Shown here piece after piece: positions 11,659 to 22,575 of a stretch of DNA of 64,000 bases (within the stretch, counting starts at the first letter, position 1; every line of letters starts with the position of its first letter). The DNA is taken from the NCBI GenBank assembly GCA_005765155.1, contig VCCP01000001.1:4960001-5024000 (forward strand). The letters are read 5' to 3'. This DNA comes from Zelopaecilomyces penicillatus. Its lineage: Eukaryota > Ascomycota > Sordariomycetes > Hypocreales > Pseudodiploosporaceae. The position numbers and the translations under genes were made by a program. The notes under the pieces are model-generated. The model searched no databases. It was not told the DNA's origin and worked only from the letters and a program-made list of their open reading frames with translations.

Positions 11659-12539
11659 GATGAGGCGCGGTGGTGTTTTTGGGCGCTCGTGGCGCCGGAT
11701 GGGGGAGGAGTTTTGCGGTCTTTTGGTGAATGCAAAACGTGGACAATTTTACCAAATCGCAGTATAGTTTTGAAAACGTTAGTTGGCGATGGTGATTGTT
11801 AACGCGGCACTGGACGAAAAGTACAAAAATAAGTTTGATGGCCTGTTGTTGATGGGTTGGATTATTTTGGCAAACGTTGGCTGGACCTCGGGATGTAACA
11901 AGCTGCCCATGTGCTAGCCTCGCACTCTATAGGTAAGTAGGCATAGGGGCATCGCTATAGTAGTAGGCAGTAGGCTGTCCGGCTAATCCGGAAAATCGAC
12001 TAAAAATACACGCGCCAACAGCCTTGTGCGCAAGTCAAGCGTAGTGCATGGCGGGGTGGCTCAACTTGGTACATTAGATGGATGGAAGTGCCTTAGAATT
12101 TTTGTTCTTGTTTTAAGAAATGCAGTAACTCTACTGATGAAGCATGATAGTATAGTAATAGTGAAAAATCTTTGTGTGTCTCTTTTTTCCTAGCTTGGTA
12201 GTGCTCGAATTATCCCAAAGTAATTGGAAGTGCACGCCGTCTCTGGCCAGCGATGAATGTGACGTAGTGACGCGCGCCAGGGGGCTGCTACAGTCTGCAA
12301 AACCCCTGAAGGACACTGCAAAATATTCTAGTGACCCCCTGGACAGGACATCCCTCGACTTTTGCCTCGTCCATCCCACTTCAAGCTTTCCGAGCATCGC
12401 ATGTTCCCGACGCCATCTTGAGTCACTCGCTCGTTGGAAGCTGCTTCTGCCAGCTTTCCATCCGGATCAATATAACCTATTATTCCCTCCCTCTCCGGGG
12501 GCCATCGACTTTGAGTGGCCAACAAAACACTCTGCCGCG
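11659..12539. promoter_or_regulatory. Divergent promoter region PEX10 / ERD1-like
   Basis: About 880 bp between two divergent start codons, so it must hold both promoters. The PEX10-proximal part is GC-rich, the middle is AT-richer. No specific operator could be assigned; no coding frame supported. Confidence 0.5.
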
Positions 12540-13853
12540 ATGGACGGGGATCCAGCTGTCGAGTCTACGCTCGACTCGTTCAGCTTGACGTTTCCCTTGC
12601 CCTACCGGGTCGGATTCATTGTAACTCTAGGTCCGCTTTTGCGCATGTGCAACATGACTACCCTTCTTCATGAAATGTGCTGACTTCTATTGTTTTGCTT
12701 GATTGCTACAGCTGTTTGGGGTTGGGGTCTTAATCTCCACTGCCTATCTCTGGCCAAAATCGACGTACCGTCATTAATACAATATCCCGGACGAACATCA
12801 CCACATCATGTATCGCATCACTTCTCGACCTACAGACTAGCAACAGTTTTATCGGGCATGTTTGCCTTTTCCATCACTGTATTCTGGCTCTTCACATGGC
12901 GCGTGGCGTCCCGCGTTGTCGACTACGACTGGATGCCCATGACGTACCTCGTTGCCCTCGTCGCGATATTCTTCCTACCTCTGCGAAACCTCCCCAGCGG
13001 CGGACGGCGGCGGTTTCTGTCAACTCTGAAACGTGTGAGCGTCGGCGGCATTGCCGAGGCCCAGGATGGCAAGTTTGGGGACATCTTGCTGGCTGACGTG
13101 TTGACGTCGTACGCCAAGGTCTTTGGCGACGTTTTCGTTATGCTGTGTATGTTCTTCAGTTCTGGGGGTTCTTCGACCAACCGGCCAGACAGGAACTGTG
13201 GAGGTGTGGTTATAGTGCCACTTCTCATGGCAGTACCGAGCATGATCCGCTTCAGACAATGCATAATCGAATACATGCGAGTTCGGGACGCACCCTACAA
13301 AGAATCATCGGGATGGGGGGGCCAACACCTCGCCAACGCTCTAAAATACTCCACCGCATTCCCGGTTCTCATCACCAGCTCGCTGCAAAGAAATGCAGAA
13401 AATGCCGAGACCAAGGCCGCCCTCAACAAGCTGTGGCTTGTGACAGTTCTGATCAACTCGCTGTACTCTTTCTACTGGGATGTTGCTAAAGACTGGGACT
13501 TGACACTGTTCTCCTCGAACTGGGAGCGTTCGTCGTCGCACCAACCTTATGGGCTGCGCAGTCGGCTTGTTTTCCGTTCGGCAAACCTATACTACATTGT
13601 CATTGGCTTAGATTTGATGCTCCGCTGCTCCTGGTCCATGAAGCTGAGCCCACACTTGGACAAATTTAGTGACTTCGAAAGTGGGATTTTCCTGATCGAA
13701 GTTTTGGAGGTGCTGCGGCGTTGGGTTTGGATATTTTTCCGGGTAGAGACGGAGTGGATAAGGAGTTCATCCACAGGTCTCGGAATTGATGATATCTTGC
13801 TGGGGGATTATCAAGGGAAAGATGGCGATGATGATGACGACGACGATTACTAG
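12540..13853 (+). CDS. erd1: ERD1-like EXS-domain membrane protein
   Basis: Two exons, 12540-12630 and 12712-13853, giving 410 residues. The first exon supplies MDGDPAVEST...LPYRVGFIVTL and joins at phase 1 to AVWGWGLNLHCL. Hydrophobic membrane segments alternate through the protein, and the EXS-family landmarks are present: LADVLTSYAKVFGDVFV, SGGSSTNRPDRNCGG, LRFRQC-like IRFRQCIIEYMRV, the LKYSTAFPV segment, and LINSLYSFYWDVAKDWDL. The C-terminus after VLRRWVWIFFRVETEW is acidic (GDDDDDDDY). Yeast Erd1 is a Golgi protein required for retention of ER luminal proteins, glycosyltransferase recycling and phosphate recycling from the Golgi lumen. The EXS domain is shared with Syg1/XPR1, but the SPX domain is absent, so the ERD1 subgroup fits. 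The ATG at 12690 used by the longest frame lies inside the intron. Confidence 0.87.
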
Positions 13854-14138
13854 GGCAGAAGAGTCGGTGGATGATTCGGCACGATTGGGGGCTGATTGAT
13901 TTGTACATACATCTCATGGATACATGGCAACCGGTGTTTAGTTTTTTTTTAGTTTTTTTTTCTTTGGGTATTCAAGCTGTTCATGCTTTCTTTTTCCCTT
14001 GTCGTACTCCGATCCCTTTTCGCCGTGCCGTACGTGTAGTGAAGCCCCTTCCCTCGTCCTGCCTACCTTTACTTATTCGTGGATTTTTGTTGCTTGTCTC
14101 AGGAGGCGTTCCCTATCTTCTGGAGAGGAGGCTGGTTC

Positions 14139-14162
14139 TTTTTTTTTTTTTTTTTTTTTTTT
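14139..14162. repeat. Poly-T tract (24 nt)
   Basis: An uninterrupted run of 24 thymidines downstream of the ERD1-like gene. Confidence 0.95.
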
Positions 14163-15083
14163 GTCTTCGGCAGATGCCATTGTTTGGGGGCGGTTACGAG
14201 CTGAGGATGAGTCTTAAACTGCGGCTGAGAATTCGGAGCGGTCGGTAGGTGAGGTTTTTTGTACCGAGTTTTACCTCAGTGTAGATGTGCAAGGGCAGGC
14301 CAAGGGCGAGAGAGGTTCGTCTTTCAACAGGATCCAAAATTGGCCCCCGATTCACATTTGAGGCGAGGCTAGCAGCTGTGCCGCTAATTCTGAGCACAGC
14401 GGAACGGACAGCGTTGAACGTGCACAGTGTAACTTCATTAGTAGCAAGGCTAGGAGGTATGCTTGTTAGGCACTGTTTAATACAGACCATTGTCTTTAAC
14501 TTAATTTCGGTAAATTGTGAGTCTATGTAGGGTTGTGAGTAGCTGGGCAGTGAGCAATGTGCAGTTTTGATACTCTAAATTCGATGCAAGGTAGGGATCT
14601 GTCGGCTGGGTAAAGGCTCCATCTGCCCTACGGATCGATTCATGCAGGCGGTTTGTTGGGCTGGGCGATCATGAATGCATTGAGATGCACGGCGCTATCT
14701 TGTCGCACTCAGCCATTGTCATCTGTTCTGTAGGTGCCAAGGTTGTGAGTGGCACAGTGCCTGGCATCTCGGTCCAACAATAGGGACAATGGAGGCTTAC
14801 GGTTCGTCTTCAGTGTAGTGGAGCAGTGCGGAACGGCATCTAGCAGCCTAGCAGCCTAGCAGGATTAAAGATTCAGCCATGGCTGGGCGGCAGGATCCGT
14901 ATCCGTAGCCGTAGTCGTAGTCGCAGCCGACACTGCAGCCCAAGTTTTTAGTACGTATGCCTTTTTTCTTCGGCCGTGGCGGGCGGCGTCAACGATTTGC
15001 CGGAGTGTGAGCGGGAGAGCATCTCAAAAAAAAAAAAAAGATGGGACGAGGAGGGGACCCCCAACGTGTCACAAACACATCCC

Positions 15084-15111
15084 AAAACACCACAAAACAC
15101 CACAAAACACC
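15084..15111. repeat. CACAAAACAC tandem repeat
   Basis: Nearly three tandem 10-bp units in the intergenic region. Confidence 0.85.
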
Positions 15112-15272
15112 CACAGAAGGGTTGATGGGTTCGAGTGCCGGCTGACAATGCAATTGCCATCTGGCCAATCAAGATTGGAGGTGGGACAGCGAGCGGAGCG
15201 GTGTGGTGGGAGCGTGTTGGTGGTGGGTGCGTGACGACGGGCTGGAATGCTGCAGTGTGCTGCAGAGGACGG

Positions 15273-15290
15273 ACGAACGAACGAACGAAC
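15273..15290. repeat. GAAC tetranucleotide repeat
   Basis: Four ACGA/GAAC units in tandem in the intergenic region. Confidence 0.85.
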
Positions 15291-16245
15291 AGTGAAAGGT
15301 GTGTCTCACTTTCTTATGCCGTGGGTCGTCCGGCTTCGTCTCCATCACTCTCTGACATCTCCGTCACTCTGTGACATTTCCGTGCAACGCTGCGACTCGG
15401 CTTGTCAATCCGTCGTCTCCCCCCGTTGTCTTACCACACAGTGGATCCCGATTACCGCTGCCATTCGGTTCCATTCAGAGCCTGTCAACATGGCAACTCG
15501 CCTCTCTTCTTGTTGCTCTCCTGGTTGCTCTCCTGGTCAATAGTGTTTGTGAATTGCTCCATCTTCTCCATTTTGCTCCATTATTGTGATACATAGACCG
15601 GCCTGCAAAGCACTGCTTCCTAGGTCTTAACTTGGGCTACCAAGTCTGTGTCCCAGGTCCAAGACCCAGACTAGACAAGCTAAACAGAAGCACCGGCCAT
15701 GAGCGACGTCGTATCCACATGGGGGCCGGCAGCAGCCAAAGCCCGCCAAGGCAAAGCTTGTTCGTCTGGACACAGCTAGGTATGGATTGCGGTGCTACGT
15801 ACAGTCGTACGGAGTGGACGTGGATATGAATAATATACAAAGATCGCCGTGCTCTCTGCTGACGGGATCCACGCTGATGCTCTTTGACGTTGAGTCAGTC
15901 GCCCAGTTCTTCCTTCCTCGACTGTGCACCCTTCCCCCATCCATCGTGCCCGCTGTACCTGTACGACATTTTACTGCCAGCAACGCAACTCATCCTTCCA
16001 TCTCGCATCTTGCATTCTGCATCTTGCATCTCCAAATCGGTCCTTGTGTGTGTCTAATTACTAGACTGACTGTCTGACTGTCCTGCCTGTCTCTCGCGCA
16101 CCCGCCCTTGCTGCGAGCTGCAAACTCGTTGTTCTCGTCGTCACTGCTCGTCGCACGCATTCCAACCAGTCCGGCTTGGGGGTCCTGCATTGTTGAAGAT
16201 CGCGACGGGAGCATCTCACGCACGCACAATACACACATACCTGTG

Positions 16246-16269
16246 CACACACTCACACACACACACACG
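16246..16269. repeat. CA microsatellite
   Basis: CA dinucleotide run with one CT interruption, in the presumed leader of the downstream gene. Confidence 0.85.
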
Positions 16270-16740
16270 CACCCACAGCAATGCTCATAGTCTCAGGCCG
16301 CACCCATCCAGCATACAACACACTAAATAGCCCAAACACTCAACAATACGCATTCAATACACAACCCACAGACGTCATTTGAACCATCCTTATTCCTTCT
16401 TATAATCTCTTCGTCTGCCGTCCAACTGTCTGAGCGTGGAAGCACGGACATTGAGACGAGGGAAAAAGCCACAACAACCTGGCAACGAGGTGGCGGGTAA
16501 TCATAATACCTACCTAGTAAGCCGACGACGCCTTTTTTTTTCTCTCTTCAAGCGACGAGCCGTGGCCATCGCATTTTGAGAGGGCCCAGGATATTATCAC
16601 GGTCCTTTATTGTGGTTAAATTTTCTTTTGCCTCCCTTCATCTTGCTTCAATCTGATCCTCTTCGTATCCCGTCCCCTTCATTTTTGTTTTTGAGAAGGA
16701 TTCTATGCCTATTTGACTTGCGCCTACAACCAAAAACACA

Positions 16741-18399
16741 ATGCCCCATGTGAGATCTCAATCCGAGGACTGCAGACTGTCTCGAAGGGTGCGGTGGCAG
16801 GACAAAGACAATGGGCAAGACACGGGACCGACAGCCACCTATTATGTGAATAATAGCAAGGCGCTGCCGGCATTGCCTCCTCATCCGCGCGTCTCTCCGA
16901 CTTCAAGTAAGGAGAAGCTAGCACGGCCGAGCGGCGGCATCGTGGGGATACTGGTGAGACGTTCGGGCGAACTGAGCGGCGGGTGTCAATTTGCCTCACC
17001 GCGCGCGACGCCAGACAAGACAGTGTTACTACGACAGCATGAGCATCAATGCTGTGCTCACCAGCGCGCCAAAAGTCACACACACATAGCTCACGTAGCT
17101 CACATGCCTCACATACCGCACTCGACTTACTCAACTCACTGGACACACTCCACACATCCTGCTGGTGTTGGTGCTGGTGCTGCCAGTCTCAGTCCTAGTC
17201 CGAGTCCGAGTCCCAGCCTCAGTGTCGGTCTCCATCGCCGGCGCTCCTCGCACAAGGTTCACCAGTTACTGGGCCACGACATTGATGTGATGGAGGGCCA
17301 TTCCAACCGCCTGAGCCACGCCAGCACCGACTCTTCAACGCTGTCGATAGACTCGCTGTCGTCAAGCAGCCTGGGCGGCGGTCTGGACTGCTGGACAGCA
17401 TCTGGCGAAGGCCAGAGTCTGCTTCTTCGGCGGCGTGGTATGGTGGCAGCGGAAGACTGCAGCACCAACGGCATGGCACTGATGCCGCTACTAGAGCTCG
17501 AGGCTGATATGGATGGCGCGAGCTTGAGCAGCTCATGGGCGCCATCGTCGCCACTTTCAGCCCACGTCGCCCCGCTCAATGTTCCAAAACCAGTCATTCG
17601 CCACGTCAATAGTTCCAAATTCAGCGACAGCTGCAGCCCACTCATTCGCACCCCAACGCCTCTTCTCCACGACGACGACTTTGCTATATCAAGCCGCTGG
17701 GACCCTGCCTACGGCCACTTTACAGACACCAAAGCGGCCGGCGAATATCACCAGTTTGCCACTGAGTTGGCAGCAGCAACAATCACCTCTACCACCCGCT
17801 CTGCCTCCACCGATACCGACCGTCCGGCAATGGATACCAGCGATCTGAGTCCCAAGGGACGCGCCTCTGCTCTTCTCGGCTTCTCCCGCGATGCCCGCTT
17901 CTCCCTCCGCCATAAGCGCCCGTTATCCATTGATGCATCATTCCTCCGCTTCGGATTCGGAGGCAGCAGTAGCAGTAGCAGCAGCGGCGCCCAACGCACA
18001 CCACCGCTTCACGAACCCCGACCTTCTCTTCTTTCACAATCTGGCCCGGAACCTGCTTTTGTCCCGCGCAGCGCCTTCGACAGCGACTCCGATGATGAGG
18101 AACCTCTGACGCGGATGCTTTGGCGCAAGGAGCGCATGTCGCATGGCAGCGAGAAGCGAAGCTCTGCGGAGTGGCCTGTTACATCCCAAAGCCCGCCGCT
18201 TGTGATGCGCCGGCCTGATGAGACGCGACGATCACGGGCATGGTCAAGGACGGGAGATCAGATGAAGGAGCTGCTTGCCAGCGCCAGGGACAAGGCCAGG
18301 ATGTTGCCAACGCCATCATCAACTACTAAGGCAGAGAGACGGAGAGAACAGCTACGCAAGGACATTCGCGTGATGCTCGAGAGCGAGGGCCATTCATGA
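16741..18399 (+). CDS. Unidentified low-complexity Ser/His-rich protein
   Basis: A single open frame of 552 residues with an AACACAATG start context; no family recognised. It is mostly polar and low-complexity. Between residues 115 and 139 nearly every third residue is His (His at 115, 118, 121, 124, 127, Tyr at 130, then His at 133, 136 and 139), followed by a Gly/Ala spacer and an SPSPSPSPS run (about 153-161). Later parts contain Ser-rich and acidic segments (SDSDDEEPL), several RRS/RRxS basophilic-kinase-like sites, a GGSSSSSSSGA run, and a C-terminal basic helix (TKAERRREQLRKDIRVMLE). No signal peptide or membrane segment is evident. Length and absence of stops in a region with several in-frame Ser/Arg motifs favour a real gene, probably a disordered regulatory protein; the function is unknown. 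Confidence 0.75.
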   Translation: MPHVRSQSEDCRLSRRVRWQDKDNGQDTGPTATYYVNNSKALPALPPHPRVSPTSSKEKLARPSGGIVGILVRRSGELSGGCQFASPRATPDKTVLLRQHEHQCCAHQRAKSHTHIAHVAHMPHIPHSTYSTHWTHSTHPAGVGAGAASLSPSPSPSPSLSVGLHRRRSSHKVHQLLGHDIDVMEGHSNRLSHASTDSSTLSIDSLSSSSLGGGLDCWTASGEGQSLLLRRRGMVAAEDCSTNGMALMPLLELEADMDGASLSSSWAPSSPLSAHVAPLNVPKPVIRHVNSSKFSDSCSPLIRTPTPLLHDDDFAISSRWDPAYGHFTDTKAAGEYHQFATELAAATITSTTRSASTDTDRPAMDTSDLSPKGRASALLGFSRDARFSLRHKRPLSIDASFLRFGFGGSSSSSSSGAQRTPPLHEPRPSLLSQSGPEPAFVPRSAFDSDSDDEEPLTRMLWRKERMSHGSEKRSSAEWPVTSQSPPLVMRRPDETRRSRAWSRTGDQMKELLASARDKARMLPTPSSTTKAERRREQLRKDIRVMLESEGHS

Positions 18400-19948
18400 G
18401 CATGACGGTCATTCCAACACTCGACTGTTCATCTGTCAACCTGATTGCGACGCCTCATTTACACCGACTATTATTCATGGAGTGGCCGCCATTTTTTCCT
18501 ATTAGTTTTGCCTATTTCCTTTTGCTAGGTTTTGTTGGGGGCGAGCATTGTGTGTTCCTGGTTACATATGGGAGGGCACACTCGGAGTTGGTGTTTCCGG
18601 TTGGGCTTTGAAACATTATTGTTTCTCTTTTTTTCCCCGCCCTTTCTTGATTTTGTCTAACGCATTCATGTGTGCATGCATTGGGATGTCTAGCATTGTG
18701 TTGTTTTTTGGATTTTGGAGGAACGAGAGCTACAAAGAAAGCCTAGGAGATGTCTAGCAACAGTAGCATCGGTGCACTTACTACTACTATTAGTACTAAT
18801 ATCCATCTATACCACTTAGAACACACCTATCTATGAATGAAGTATCAACACCATCAACACTACCCGTTCTTCAATGCAACCTCGTGTGCCCGGAGTATGG
18901 CGGATCTGCAATGCATGAATGTACTGTAATTTTATCTACCTTCTACTTAGTGCTGCATGTCCATCCGGGCTGAAATGGCGAACCAGGACCCCACTCTGTT
19001 TATTATTGGATCTCTTCAGCAGCACCACTTTGTAGCAATTAATGCTACCGCCCTACCTAGCCGCACTGCATCGGAGGCCGCAAATGGTTCCAAACGTTAT
19101 TCATGCACTAGAGCACTTGGCGTGGATCTGGATCAGTCCCCAGCATCTGCCGAGTCACTAAAGCCGTAAGTTAGTAGAGCTGGCTCTGTATTAATAGTAC
19201 TTCGTTTTTTTTTAAACGCACTGCGCTGATTGATGGGAGTCGGCACTACGACGTATTGTTGACTTGGACATTGCAGAGTTGCCCTCCAGACCTAATCATC
19301 CACATTGGCACCTCAACCGTCAAGGTGAACTGCTAATAATAGTACCGATAAATATTACCTCTCTATGTAACTTTTGTATGTTATTTTTGGGGGTGCGGCG
19401 CCCACAGGCACTGCCCATCATGTCTCCCAATATTACGAGTTATTCCGTAATAAGAGAGGATGGCGGACCAACGACCACCATTCAGCCACCCACCACCCCA
19501 CACCCCGCATCTTTACTCGCCGGCTCCGGAGCCGCCTTGAGCCATGAGGGCCATTTAGGCACCTTTCCTCGGTTAACTTGGCTTCTACAACAAGACAAGA
19601 AAAAAGAATAAACAAGAACAATTTTTAAACGAAAAGCGCCACTTGGATCAGAGTCTTACAAGGGAACAATTTACAAGCAAAAGAGGCAAGCCAACCCATA
19701 GAGGCTGCCCGATAGGAAACTGCACAAGGGGGGGAAAGAGAACCAGGGATTGGGCGATAATTACTATACACGGACCTACCAGAGACCAACCGGAGGGGGA
19801 CCCCAGCCAAACACTGGGCCAAAAAGATCAACTGAGGTCGACGAATAGAAGGCCTAGCAGAGACAGAGATTGTCTTTCAGCTCTTGTGGAGAGGGTTCCT
19901 GTTTAAGACTTTGGGCTGCATCCCGGCCGAGCCCAGACGACGGGGACA
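18400..19948. other. Intergenic, 1.5 kb
   Basis: 3' flank of the 552-residue gene and promoter/leader of the Nudix gene. AT-rich patches and a T-run near 19,206; no gene seen. Confidence 0.6.
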
Positions 19949-21422
19949 ATGACCGAGGCATCGTTGGTGCAAAACACCATCGACCCTATCGATACCATCG
20001 TCAGCAACATCACCGCTAAAGTTACCGACATCAACAACACCCTTGACGACAACACAACCGCCTCCCCCGCAACAACTGCCGCCACCGCCCCAACCACCGC
20101 CTCACAAGGGACTGCCAGCAATAGTGTTGTTTCTACCTCTTCGTCGTCCCAGAGCCTCACCGACGGTGACGTAGCCGACCTACAGCACCACCTAGCCCAG
20201 GCCTCGGCAGCCCTGGTATTCGACCAGGAGGCGCCGCAGTCGCAACCACAACTACCGTTACACGAGGGGGCATCCCTGTACTATGATGCAGCAAGCATGG
20301 CGACATTAAATGCTTTTTCTCTGGTCAGTCACTCTCAAACCACCATTATTTTCGCGTTACATTACCCTCTTCCTTCCATCATCAGCCAGCATCATCGCTA
20401 ACCTTTGGGCATCGTCCGTTCCTTTTAAATAGGCCGCCCTCAACCGACTCCGTGCTTATAAGCCACCGCCGTTCCCCTTGTGGGATGCGCTCCCCGTCCG
20501 CAAACGAGCTGCGGTGTTGATACTGCTGTATGCAGACCGATGGGGTGATCTTCGTGTTGTAATCACGATGCGCGCGGCGAGTCTGCGAAGTTTCTCGGGC
20601 CATGCTGCGCTGCCGGGAGGCAAGGCCGATAGTAAGGAGGAGACACCTTGTATGTTTACCCCCATTTTCTTCTTCTTTAAGATGGAAAGCCATTGACGCC
20701 ATATTTGTTGGAAACTAGATCAGATAGCCCGGCGCGAAGCGTATGAAGAAATTGGGCTGCCGATGGATGACCTCCGGATCCCGAAACCGTTCCGTATTGA
20801 GCAGCTGTGCTGTCTACCCCCCGCGCTGGCCCGGACTCACCTTGTTGTCACACCCTGTGTCGCTTATCTTCACGCAGATCGCAAGGCTCCAGGCTCTCCA
20901 ACACCATTAGTCGAGGAGTCAATGATACCACGGCTCGACGCTAGAGAGGTCGCCGCTGTCTTCAGCGCCCCCTTTTATAACTTCCTGAAACTCAATGATC
21001 TGCCGCCGCAGTCGGGCGAGGCACTGCCTGCCAGTCCCTGGTACGACGGCACATGGATGAACTGGAAGGACGAGCCGTGGCGAGTGCATAACTTTTACGT
21101 GCCCGTCAACAACCAGAAGGTGTCGCGGCCGCGGAGAGCGAGCGCTGCCCAGCATCAGGAGCAGCAGCAGCCAGAGCCGGCTGGCAAATCTGGTGACAGT
21201 GTCCAGGACTATGAGGGCCGATTCAAGGTTTGGGGCATGACGGGGAGGGTGTTGGTGGATGCGGCGCGTATCGCCTATGATGAGATTCCTGAGATGGAGC
21301 ACAACGAGGACTTTGGCGATATTCGCATCATAAATCGAGCCGAGGAGGAGGGCGTCTTTGACGAAATTGTGGAGCAGCGAATCAAGAAGGAAGACGACGA
21401 GTATAAACCGGCCAAGATCTAG
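19949..21422 (+). CDS. Nudix hydrolase, CoA diphosphatase (Pcd1/NUDT7-8) type
   Basis: Exons 19949-20323, 20433-20649 and 20719-21422 give 431 residues. The first 80 or so residues are Thr/Ser/Asn-rich and unlike the catalytic part. The Nudix fold follows, beginning ALNRLRAYKPPPFPLWDALPVRKRAAVLILLY. The Nudix box is assembled across intron 2 (about residues 186-211): GHAALPGGKAD...ARREAYEEIGL, containing the metal-binding REAYEEIG core. FSGHAALPGGK followed by QLCCLPPALARTHLVVTPCVAYL fits the CoA-pyrophosphatase (UPF0035-type) subgroup, which hydrolyses CoA and oxidised CoA to 3',5'-ADP and phosphopantetheine, in yeast inside peroxisomes. The C-terminal tripeptide AKI is a weak PTS1-like signal; import is therefore uncertain. 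A Gln-rich, acidic insertion (about 320-350) lies in the C-terminal half. Convergent with the copper transporter, stops 299 bp apart. Confidence 0.87.
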
Positions 21423-21721
21423 CGGGGGGTGAACTAGAATATGAAGTTACTCAGAAAGACTTGGATATAGAATTAAACTGAGAGTTTTTGGAGACTGGAG
21501 GAGGATAGGATGGCTCCGGGAGTTACATCTTTGTTGGAAACTGATAGAGAACTCTGGGGACTACTAATGTATTCAACGCTATAAATTTCACAATCTACTA
21601 TATAGATGGAGATGACGCCTGCAGCAATATAGAGAGGAATCCCCAAAGGAATATTTGATGCAATCTCTCACAAACCGTGTCTACCCGGTTCAGGCTCTCT
21701 CGGTGGGGGATGTGTTTCAAC

Positions 21722-22575
21722 TTAATGACAAGCTCCATCCTTTGTAGCGGTGGAGTTTGCGCCAAATAGGAGATAGCCGAAGAAAGCACCCAAGGAGACA
21801 GAAATCATGACCCAGCCGTTGTAAGTCATGAAGAAGAGCCTTTTGAATACAGTTAAAAAAAAATAACGTACACATCAAAACCGGGATAATCGGTCAGAGA
21901 GATAAGAGGGGGAGGGAATGTAGTTTCTTACATGAGCATGAGGGCATAAAAGTTCTGGAGGCCGTACAGGACACCCTTGATAACATGTCCGCGCTGGTTC
22001 GCCTGCGCGCGGTTCTGTCCTGGGCGGAGGAACGGTGTTGTCTCAGTATTATGGTTCTCTTCTTGATCGCCTTTTTTCCAACCAACGGGGGAAAAAGGTC
22101 TTAGCTCAATGGCTTGGCTGCACACATCTTTGCCCAAGGCATTATGTGTATAAATGAAAGAGGATTTGTGTGTAGAGGGATAGAAGAGGGGGGAAGGGGG
22201 AGGGTTGGTTTACTTACTGGGCATGGTTTCAACTTGCTTCGCCAGTGAGGCTTCGTATTGACGTGAGTAGGCGCGCAAAGCCTCGTAGCCCATGGCGATG
22301 AGGATGACAGCGAGGAGCGAGAAGATGAGGGATGGGAGGGAGCGGACGTGCCACTGGCGGAAGATGAGGCAGAGGTTTTTGGTGTCCCAGGTGAAGAGCA
22401 TCTTGTGAGCAAAGTGTTAGCCTTGTAGATTTTTGTCTTCTGCGTCTTCATCTCTTCATCCATCTATCGATGCTCATGTCAGGATACATACGCTCATGCT
22501 GCACATGTCGTCCATGCCTCCCCCACCGTGGCCGCCGTGGTCCATGCCGCTGTGATCCATGTGCGAGTGGTCCAT
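21722..22575 (-). CDS. Ctr-family copper transporter
   Basis: Four minus-strand exons, 22575-22492, 22401-22218, 22070-21932 and 21839-21722, giving 174 residues. The first exon encodes a Met/His-rich copper-collecting N-terminus (four MDH repeats, then MDDMCSMSM). The core begins MLFTWDTKNLCLIF, with TM1 SLPSLIFSLLAVILIAMGYEAL (about 48-69), TM2 containing the obligatory Met-x3-Met (MLFFM, about 135) and TM3 with the GxxxG packing motif GAFFG. Ctr proteins are homotrimeric Cu(I) channels. The short length and absence of long Met-motif arrays resemble Ctr2/CtrC or Ctr4-like fungal proteins; plasma-membrane versus vacuolar location cannot be decided from sequence. C-terminus KDGACH ends with a Cys-His pair, comparable to the terminal Cu-binding HCH/CxC of the family. 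No copper-factor binding site was evident upstream. Confidence 0.92.

Larger units (their letters stand above)
13854..16740. other. Intergenic, 2.9 kb
   Basis: 3' flank of the ERD1-like gene followed by promoter and leader of the unidentified 552-residue gene. It holds a 24-nt T run, a CACAAAACAC repeat (15084-15111), a GAAC repeat (15273-15290) and a CA repeat (about 16246-16269). From about 15,900 on it is pyrimidine-rich, suggesting 5' leader. No coding frame is supported. Confidence 0.6.

Noticed and set aside
10916..11755. 279-codon minus-strand frame over PEX10
   Set aside because: Same strand as PEX10 in another frame, extremely Pro/Arg-rich; PEX10 is the conserved frame.
16061..16268. 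Cys/Ser-rich small frames over CA repeats
   Set aside because: Products of the microsatellite; no gene.
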